Assembly (NCBI GenBank): GCA_017654935.2
Contig: CM065684.1
Coordinates: 59,815,812-59,879,811 of the forward strand
Origin: Phymorhynchus buccinoides
Lineage: Eukaryota; Mollusca; Gastropoda; Neogastropoda; Raphitomidae
DNA: 64,000 nucleotides
Direction of reading: 5' to 3'
Made by a program: the position numbers and the translations under genes
Shown: positions 57,975-64,000 of the stretch, piece by piece
Position numbering within the stretch: the first letter of the stretch is position 1
How the letters are laid out: each line of letters begins with the position of its first letter
The notes under the pieces: model-generated
Seen by the model: the letters and a program-made list of their open reading frames with translations, nothing else
What the model was told of the DNA's origin: nothing
Databases searched by the model: none

Positions 57975-58474
57975 NNNNNNNNNNNNNNNNNNNNNNNNNN
58001 NNNNNNNNNNNNNNNNNNNNNNNNNNNNNNNNNNNNNNNNNNNNNNNNNNNNNNNNNNNNNNNNNNNNNNNNNNNNNNNNNNNNNNNNNNNNNNNNNNNN
58101 NNNNNNNNNNNNNNNNNNNNNNNNNNNNNNNNNNNNNNNNNNNNNNNNNNNNNNNNNNNNNNNNNNNNNNNNNNNNNNNNNNNNNNNNNNNNNNNNNNNN
58201 NNNNNNNNNNNNNNNNNNNNNNNNNNNNNNNNNNNNNNNNNNNNNNNNNNNNNNNNNNNNNNNNNNNNNNNNNNNNNNNNNNNNNNNNNNNNNNNNNNNN
58301 NNNNNNNNNNNNNNNNNNNNNNNNNNNNNNNNNNNNNNNNNNNNNNNNNNNNNNNNNNNNNNNNNNNNNNNNNNNNNNNNNNNNNNNNNNNNNNNNNNNN
58401 NNNNNNNNNNNNNNNNNNNNNNNNNNNNNNNNNNNNNNNNNNNNNNNNNNNNNNNNNNNNNNNNNNNNNNNNNN
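57975..58474. other. Assembly gap (500 N)
   Basis: Exactly 500 unknown bases; truncates LINE element 2. The true size is unknown. Confidence 1.
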
Positions 58475-59110
58475 CGAAGTGTAGCGAGGCATCATTGCAG
58501 AGCAAGTGCTGTATACTGTGTCATTGTGCATTGTCTGTGGTCCCAGGCCAGTCCTTACTTCCCCTTCTTCCCTTCTCCTGGCACCATCCGCTGTCTTCAG
58601 GACTCCACGTGCTCCTTCCCTGTCTTCGCCAAGCCGGGAAGTCCTGGGTGTGTATAGGGCGACATTCAAAAGCGAAGATTTCTGAACAGGATATGTTTCA
58701 AAAGCGCGCATTAACCCATGATACGAAAGCGCGGAGGGTGACCTACCAGAAAATGAGTGTGGAGCACGGGAGACACGAGAAATGCAACTCGGCCAGCCGT
58801 TCATGACAAAAGTCAACAATGGTGTTACAGGCTAGTTTGTCACAATGGCACTTATTTCTTATCAATGGTGTGGCACACCATATAAACATATCGTGGCGCT
58901 GCACCAACAACAAACGCAAAGGACGACTTCGAACTGACAGTGACATTGGTGGGTGGGGGTTGGAAATGTGTGCTCAAAATTGTAAAACAAAATCCGCGCT
59001 TACGTATGCCGATTTGACGCGCTTTCGTAAACAAAATGTCAGCGCTTCTGACATGCCAATACGCGCTTTCGTAAATCTCCCGTATACTGTTGTACATGCA
59101 CTATATTAAT
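58475..59110. other. No supported gene
   Basis: The word CGCGCTTTCGTA and close variants (AAAGCGCGC, GAAAGCGCGG) recur between 58680 and 59080 in both orientations. No coding signal. Confidence 0.4.
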
Positions 59111-59228
59111 GTTGTTGTTGTTGTTGTAGGCTGTCAGTCGTTTCCGACAATGGGTCAATGTTTGTCTGGGGTTTTGGTTTAGTCCTTTCGCAATAGTAGG
59201 TCAAGTAGTAAAAGGAAAAATAAGGAAG

Positions 59229-59257
59229 AGGACCACCAGCAGCAGCAGCAGCAGCAT

Positions 59258-59330
<73 letters not shown>

Positions 59331-59345
59331 TGAACAAGTAATAGT
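59229..59345. repeat. (TAG)n/(CAG)n trinucleotide repeat
   Basis: CAGCAG run at 59229-59255 passing into about 25 TAG units to 59330. A GTT run followed by a family R3 head (GTCGTTTCCGACAATG) lies just upstream at 59112-59152. Confidence 0.95.
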
Positions 59346-59505
59346 CTTTTGTAGTAGTAGTCGTCGTAGTAGCATCAGCCACAGCATAGCTTAATAACAC
59401 CAGTCTATAAAATAACCAGTATTATTAGTAACCTAGTGCAGTGGGGAGGAAATCAACCTTCTCAAGATTAAGTTGACATTAACACACACATAAAAACATA
59501 AATCC

Positions 59506-59754
59506 TCAAAATCTCACGATTTTTATTTTGCTACAGGACAACATGATGAAGTGACGAATTACACGGTGAGCAGCTTTCCCGCTTAAAGGAAAGACGATCA
59601 ACATCTGGGTGGCAATTGATGCCCAAATGTTGGCAACTAGCTGAGCATCCTTATGCTCAGGCAATGTTTGGTCGTACAGGATCGGCTGACCCCGTACTAA
59701 AACCACGAACGTTTCTACCAAATCGGTACGCTTTGATGTGGCACTGGCAGCCAT
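59506..59754 (-). CDS. MADF-like domain ORF, antisense (possible exon or domesticated transposon piece)
   Basis: An 82-codon minus-strand frame beginning at an ATG in good context (CAGCATGGCTG). It reads VETFVVLVRGQPILYDQTLP, then EHKDAQLVANIWASIATQM. This fits the first half of a MADF (Adf-1 Myb/SANT-like) DNA-binding domain: hydrophobic helix, R.P.LYD, a K/Y-D, then W..IA..M. The second half of the domain is missing, so this would be a first exon ending near 59590-59640 or a decayed copy. MADF proteins bind DNA in the nucleus and also accompany PIF/Harbinger transposases. No partner ORF is visible. It lies about 0.2 kb upstream of a plus-strand EGF-gene exon. Confidence 0.4.
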   Translation of the reverse strand: MAASATSKRTDLVETFVVLVRGQPILYDQTLPEHKDAQLVANIWASIATQMLIVFPLSGKAAHRVIRHFIMLSCSKIKIVRF

Positions 59755-59937
59755 GCTGGTTCCAGAGATAGAGCCTCTTTCTGGTTTAACGCCAGACTAC
59801 TTTCGCCGGCGACAAAAGTATAGGGATAAAGCAAAACGATTCTTTTGGGAGGTGGAAAAGTCAAAAGATTTGTTGTTGGTCAATTAATATAATAATCATA
59901 ACTGTTATCTTTTAAATGTTATCTGACACCACAACAG

Positions 59938-60114
59938 ACGCACTATCGACTCCATCAAGGTGGTGACGTCACGCACGAACGTCCCGGTGACGTCAAGCGG
60001 GCACGTGGACTACGTGACGTACAAGGGGAACCACCTGTACCGCGCAGACATGGAGCTGACCACCAATGTCCTGGGAGATCAGAACGTGTGCTTTGAGGCC
60101 GCGGACAACCAAGG
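59938..60114 (+). CDS. EGF protein (second exon series), N part of beta-sandwich-like module
   Basis: A 177-bp exon with acceptor CACCACAACAG and donor GTGAGT, entering and leaving in phase 2. It encodes TIDSIKVVTSRTNVPVTSSG, HVDYVTYKGNHLYRADMELT and GDQNVCFEAADNQG. The last part (VCF.A.DNQGL..VQC across the next exon) resembles beta-sandwich modules that precede EGF repeats in molluscan extracellular proteins; the exact family is not assigned. Coding GC is clearly higher than the flanks. It is the structural equivalent of 3811-3939, which is shorter (43 codons). The upstream exon was not found between the gap and this point. Confidence 0.8.
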
Positions 60115-61051
60115 GTGAGTCCATTGAGCTTTGGGGGTAGGGTGGGTGGGGACGTTTAGATGTTAGCTTTAATTAAACGTTGGGCTACTTGCCAAAATCT
60201 ACATTGAGTTGTGTTCCCCTAAAGGGCCAGCCACACTGCATACAGTTCGATCTCAATGCGATCCGATTGTGTCATTTGTGAGGCATGATTCTCGTGAAAT
60301 TCTAATCAATCTGATGAAATCCTACTAGTTATTTTCACTCTATTTGTAGTCCCCCGTACACGAATCTGATGAAATACAGTTTGTTTCATTGTAAATGAGA
60401 ATTTGGGTATGTAACTTTAACATTATGTTTAAATATTTGGCTGTCTAAATGATAACTGTGGAATGCTTATCCGAGAGAGATAATGTAATTTATGAAATCA
60501 GCCCAAAAGACACTCAAGAGTTGCTCCCCTTGACTTGTTTAGGCAGCCATATTGAAAGCACATTGAAAAATGAAGGTATATAAACTAAAAGCAATGTTAT
60601 TATTGAGCAGTTAAATGCAGACAAGCGCAATCAAATAGTTTATTAAAAACACTTGGGCATTCCTCTAGCCAACGTATATCATTATCATCAACAGTTTGAA
60701 GGCAGATGGAAGTAGTGACGTGTTACACTGGGTGAGCCGAAATTAGAGCCAACGTGACCTTGGATGACTGGGTTCGTAGTTGATTTGTTGTGGACTGACA
60801 CAGATACAGAGTTATCGTCACTTTGAAAATATTTCATTGGCACAAATAAGACAGTTTGTGCTTTTTAAATGTACCGTTTGGAGAGTTATTCGATTAAAAT
60901 AAATACGTACAATTTGAGAAAATGACATCACCACCGCAGGTAGTGAGCAAAATACAAAGCATTGTTGTTAGTGTGTAGCCCATAAGAAATGCAACCCAGA
61001 AGTATGTGAGTTTTTCATGTGAAAGCTCTGAGTAGACCTAATCAAAATAAC

Positions 61052-61052
<1 letters not shown>
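60115..61052. other. Intron, nothing recognised
   Basis: No element or exon supported. AT-rich, ends in a GT tract. Confidence 0.6.

Positions 61053-61099
<47 letters not shown>
61053..61099. repeat. (GT)n microsatellite abutting a splice acceptor
   Basis: About 23 GT units followed by only TTACAG before the exon at 61105. There is no ordinary polypyrimidine tract. Confidence 0.95.
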
Positions 61100-61102
<3 letters not shown>

Positions 61103-61104
61103 AG

Positions 61105-61148
61105 CCTGAAGACGGTACAATGCACGCAAGTCTCGCTTTATCCTCCAA
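61105..61148 (+). CDS. EGF protein (second series), short exon closing the module
   Basis: A 44-bp exon from TTACAG to donor GTAAGT. GG plus C completes Gly, then LKTVQCTQVSLYPP, leaving A. Phase 2 in, phase 1 out, as in the 50-bp exon at 5506-5555. Supplies the cysteine that probably pairs with NVCF of the previous exon. Its length is not a multiple of three, so skipping would shift the frame. Confidence 0.8.
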
Positions 61149-61211
61149 GTAAGTGAAATAACAAAACATCTTTGACTTTGTTTTCTGTATTCCCAAACAA
61201 AAGTTTGTTTC

Positions 61212-61213
<2 letters not shown>

Positions 61214-61291
<78 letters not shown>

Positions 61292-61322
61292 GCGTGCGCG
61301 TGCGCATGTGCGTGTGTGTGTG
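61214..61322. repeat. (GT)n microsatellite
   Basis: Long GT run with GCGT interruptions in the following intron. Confidence 0.95.
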
Positions 61323-61516
61323 TGATTTGTTGTTTGGGTTGTTGCTTTTACTGTTTAAGATATAATTAAAACGGATGGCAATGATGATGATGTCGACAGA
61401 TCCTTGCGATGTGACGATGATGATTATGCTGACGACGACGACGATGTTGAGAACGACAACGACAATGACAGCGATATCGACGATGACGACGATGATGATG
61501 ATCTTGTGGTTTTCAG

Positions 61517-61621
61517 ACCCTTGCGATGAGCAGCCCTGTAACAACAGCATCTGCATACCGAACGGAGCCAGCTTCTCCTGCCTGTGCAAAGCAGCTCTTA
61601 CCGGACGGTTCTGCGATAAAT
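61517..61621 (+). CDS. EGF protein (second series), EGF domain 1 exon
   Basis: A 105-bp phase 1-1 exon with acceptor GTTTTCAG and donor GTGAGG. Six cysteines: NPCDEQPCNNSICIPNGASF, SCLCKAALTGRFCDK. A compact EGF with the typical C-x-C and TGRFC ending. A close copy of the exon's first bases (GACAGATCCTTGCGATG) lies 117 bp upstream, and the sequence between is open in the same frame. Confidence 0.92.
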
Positions 61622-61808
61622 GTGAGGGGGGTTTGTCACTCACTCAGCTATTTTCTTGTGACATCTGTATTGTTACAAATTCGGGACTTTTCTCGTGTTG
61701 CACTGCTTCCGGGCATTGCCTCCAGGATCGTTCCCAACATCTTTATATCTACAAATGTCCCATTTTATGTGTCTGTTCCAGACCGGAGGACGTTAAGCAG
61801 ATTTTCAT

Positions 61809-62049
61809 CACTCACTCGACACTCCACTGGCTCACTCATTTGACTCACTTGTCCGAGTAAACTATGGGGGTCTGGTCGTTTCGAGCGCAAACCATTTCGT
61901 GCGCTGGTCGTTTCGAGCACAAATTTCACTTTTTTCTAAGGTTAGGGATAGGGTTAGGGTTAGGGTTAGGGTTAGGTAAATGAGCACAAATTTCACTTTA
62001 CTCGGACAAGTGAGTCAAATGAGTGAGCCAGTGGAGTGTCGAGTGAGTG
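61809..62049. repeat. Perfect 53-bp inverted repeat enclosing TTAGGG units
   Basis: Arms 61809-61861 and 61997-62049 are exact reverse complements (CACTCACTCGACACTCCACT onward). The 135-bp loop holds four to five GGGTTA units at 61941-61977 and a pair of TGGTCGTTTCGAGC direct repeats. Non-coding, in the intron between the EGF exons. Confidence 0.95.
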
Positions 62050-62059
62050 GGTTGTTGCT

Positions 62060-62130
62060 TTTGCCACAGGGCTGGGTGTAAAAAAGTATTTATACTTATC
62101 TCATTACCCTGTATAAAAAAAAATTATTTT
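62060..62130 (+). mobile_element. LINE 3'-tail fragment
   Basis: CAGGGCTGGGTGTAAAAAAG, TTATCTCATTACCCTGTATA then an A-rich end: same tail body as 44763-44846. Confidence 0.65.
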
Positions 62131-62499
62131 CCATTTTGCAAATTTCATTTCACTCACAAATATAAACAAGGGCAACGCCGAGCGGCTGCAAAGTCCCCTC
62201 GCAGCATCGCCGAGGTAGCCTACTCCGAAATCGGAATGTGTCGGCTGTACACATACATAAAAACGCATCAAAACAGCACGTAACTACATACAAAGGCATC
62301 AAAACAGCACGTAAGTGAATAGTTTTTTTTATATATAGCCTTGGGGTTCGGACCCGTGATTTGAGTGCGCGCGATCATGCGCACACGCGCGCACAGAAAA
62401 ATTCATGACACCTGTGTTATAGACCATTCATCAAGAAATGTTGTGAAAAAAACTGCATTGAAATACATGCAAAACTTCGCGAGATATTAGCGATTATGT

Positions 62500-62835
62500 G
62501 TTTCGGGTTTTGAACCCCGTAAGTGGCGTGACCTTGACCTTAATGTAAAACTAAATACATCAGTCACGAACTTACATTAATGTAGGTCCGTGACATCAGT
62601 GGATAGCTTGCATCTTGGCAAACTAGTATACCAAAGTTGATGATGATAGACTGAATAGTTTTTGAAAAAAACCGGACGAATAGCCGGACGGACGGAGGCA
62701 CGCCGGACGGACGGACGGACACCGGACGGACGGACGGACACCGGACGGACGGACGGACGGACACCGGACGGACGGACGGACGGACCAGACAAAAACAATA
62801 GCTCCCCGAACCTTCGGCTCGAGGACTAATAAAAT
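62500..62835 (+). repeat. Dispersed repeat with (GGAC)n minisatellite
   Basis: CGTGACCTTGACCTTAATGT, a body with ACCAAAGTTGATGATGATAG, then 62680-62790 made of GGAC units grouped by ACC spacers into 17-25 bp sub-repeats, then CCGAACCTTCGGCTCGAGGA and AATAAAA. Resembles a short non-autonomous element with an internal minisatellite. TGACCTTGACC words also occur near 950 and 3230. Confidence 0.6.
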
Positions 62836-62879
62836 GTTGTTTGTTCGCTCGTTCGTTCTCTCTCTGTGTGTGTGTTCAG

Positions 62880-62999
62880 GGTTGGACCCGTGCCTGGCTC
62901 TGGAATGTAAGAACGGGGGGACGTGCATCAGTAGAGAGCCCATGCTTGTAGCCGGCTGCGCCTGTGTTGATGGCTATGAAGGCCTCGCCTGCGAAACAG
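62880..62999 (+). CDS. EGF protein (second series), EGF domain 2 exon
   Basis: A 120-bp phase 1-1 exon with acceptor GTGTGTTCAG and donor GTAACA. Six cysteines: LDPCLALECKNGGTC, then ISREPMLVAGCACVDGYEGL, AC. KNGGTC and CACVDGYEG are classic EGF signatures. T from the previous exon plus GG gives Trp. The gene must continue beyond the window, since the exon leaves in phase 1. Confidence 0.93.
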
Positions 63000-63189
63000 G
63001 TAACAAACAAATCTTCTCCATCTTCTTCTGTCTTCTTCTTCTTCTTCTTTTTCTTCTGCGTTCCCAGGCCATATGGCCATAATGGGTAAGGTACGCATGT
63101 GTCCGGTTTTCAGTTTTCACTGGTCTCCTCGCGCGCTGAGTACAGCCGACACATTCCGATTTCGGGGGAGCTCAAAGGAGAAACATTAT

Positions 63190-63400
63190 TCAGAAGCTTT
63201 TTTTTTTAAAGCATGAGAATGGGCCAATAAGTCTGAAAGATAGTAGATGACAGAAAGCAAAGGGAAAAGGCAGAGTCAAAGAGAGTGGCAGATTAGAGGA
63301 AGTTTCAAGCACAGAACTTCCAGAAGGTGGGGGAACTATTTTTACGAAAGCCCCCCCCCCCCCCCCCCCTGGTATCCCCATGGGGAGAGACTCGTGGAGG
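63190..63400 (-). repeat. Dispersed repeat family R2, minus copy
   Basis: ATAGTAGATGACAGAAAGCA, AAGGGAAAAGGCAGAGTCAA, CAGAACTTCCAGAAGGTGGG, a poly-C run, then GGTATCCCCATGGGG. Truncated relative to 6091-6435. Confidence 0.7.
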
Positions 63401-64000
63401 GGGTGGGGTCGTCCAGCTCCCCGTATGGAGGCACGAGGCATCCACCCACTGCCCCATCTTCTGTGTTGAAATGGCTACGACGAGGCAGGCACCACCTGCT
63501 TAGCGCACAGACCATAATTATAGTTTCACATTACATGTTACCTTCTCTCTGCTCAGCGTCTCTCAAAGTTGGACTTTTCAGCATACTTTGGGCCCAGTCC
63601 AGTAAAGAGGGAGATAGGCCATGAGCCAGAAAGTGAAACCCCCCCCCCCCCCTAAGGGAATTTTGCAGACAGTGTTTTTTATGTACCTAGGGACATGCCA
63701 TTTTGATTTATTTGCTTGTTGTTGGCCAGTTGAACTCTCCTGGGTGTGGCTGCAGCGCTTGCTTAAAGTTACAATATCAAAGAAGAAGAAGAAGAAGTAC
63801 AGTTCAGATAGGCCTAAAGTGCTCACGCAAAAATGGGACGCCCAGTTTAAATAACTGAAAAATGGGGTTTCTTTCACAGTCTGTGCTCCTACTTTACACC
63901 CCCCCCCCCTTTTTTTGTGTGCTCAACTTTGGACTTTGACCGTATAGTAGGCTATAGTATTATAAAAAACCAAACCGTTGATTGCGGATACTCAACGGGA
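63401..64000. other. Presumed intron, nothing recognised
   Basis: Contains several C runs (63640-63651, 63898-63909) and an (AAG)n run at 63780-63796. No exon seen. Confidence 0.5.

Noticed and set aside
61941..61977. Chromosome end (telomere)
   Set aside because: Only four to five TTAGGG units inside a hairpin loop, flanked by normal gene sequence on both sides.

Overview
This window looks like nuclear DNA of a lophotrochozoan animal, most likely a gastropod mollusc. I infer this from four things: phase-1 EGF exons with canonical GT/AG introns, clustered intronless rhodopsin-like receptors of the kind expanded in molluscs, TTAGGG-type repeats, and very heavy interspersion of LINEs, Penelope-like elements, MITEs and long GT/CT microsatellites. 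I cannot name the species. Two runs of exactly 500 N (18198-18697 and 57975-58474) are scaffold joins, so order across them depends on the assembly.

Layout. 1-3.1 kb: dispersed repeats and an antisense, 5'-truncated L1/Tx1-type LINE. 3.8-14.8 kb: plus-strand exons of an extracellular protein, made of a beta-sandwich-like module split by a phase-2 intron, two EGF exons, and then a 3.9 kb exon dominated by about 120 copies of a 30-bp Ser/Gly/Thr-rich repeat. 15-22.5 kb: minisatellite, gap, repeats and no recognised gene. 22.6-28.0 kb and 50.2-54.7 kb: two copies of a direct segmental duplication, each with one intact class A GPCR gene (about 17 residue differences). 28-41 kb: a transposon graveyard with a nearly complete EN-RT LINE, a Penelope-like element with a GIY-YIG domain split by a younger LINE, and a CR1/L2-like LINE split by two further insertions, one of them solo-LTR-like. 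41.8-43.1 kb: a third GPCR copy, dead and carrying a TTAA-flanked MITE. 43.3-48.7 kb: an RT fragment with an in-frame 57-bp tandem expansion and an RNase H LINE. 48.7-58 kb: composite repeats, segmental duplicate B and nested CR1/L2-like LINEs. 59.5-63 kb: an antisense MADF-like ORF, then a second beta-sandwich + EGF + EGF exon series with the same intron phases as the first.

How the parts relate. The two EGF exon series are duplicated modules of one very large gene or of two tandem paralogues; the sequence does not decide which. The three GPCRs descend from one local duplication series and share upstream sequence. The most unusual mobile sequence is a short element found twice (15050-15184 plus, 23981-24109 minus). 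It begins with the 5' end of U2 snRNA and ends with a tail resembling the 3' end of an RNase H LINE family present in the same window. It looks like a U2-headed SINE, and one copy has target-site duplications and is missing from the matching place in the other segmental duplicate.
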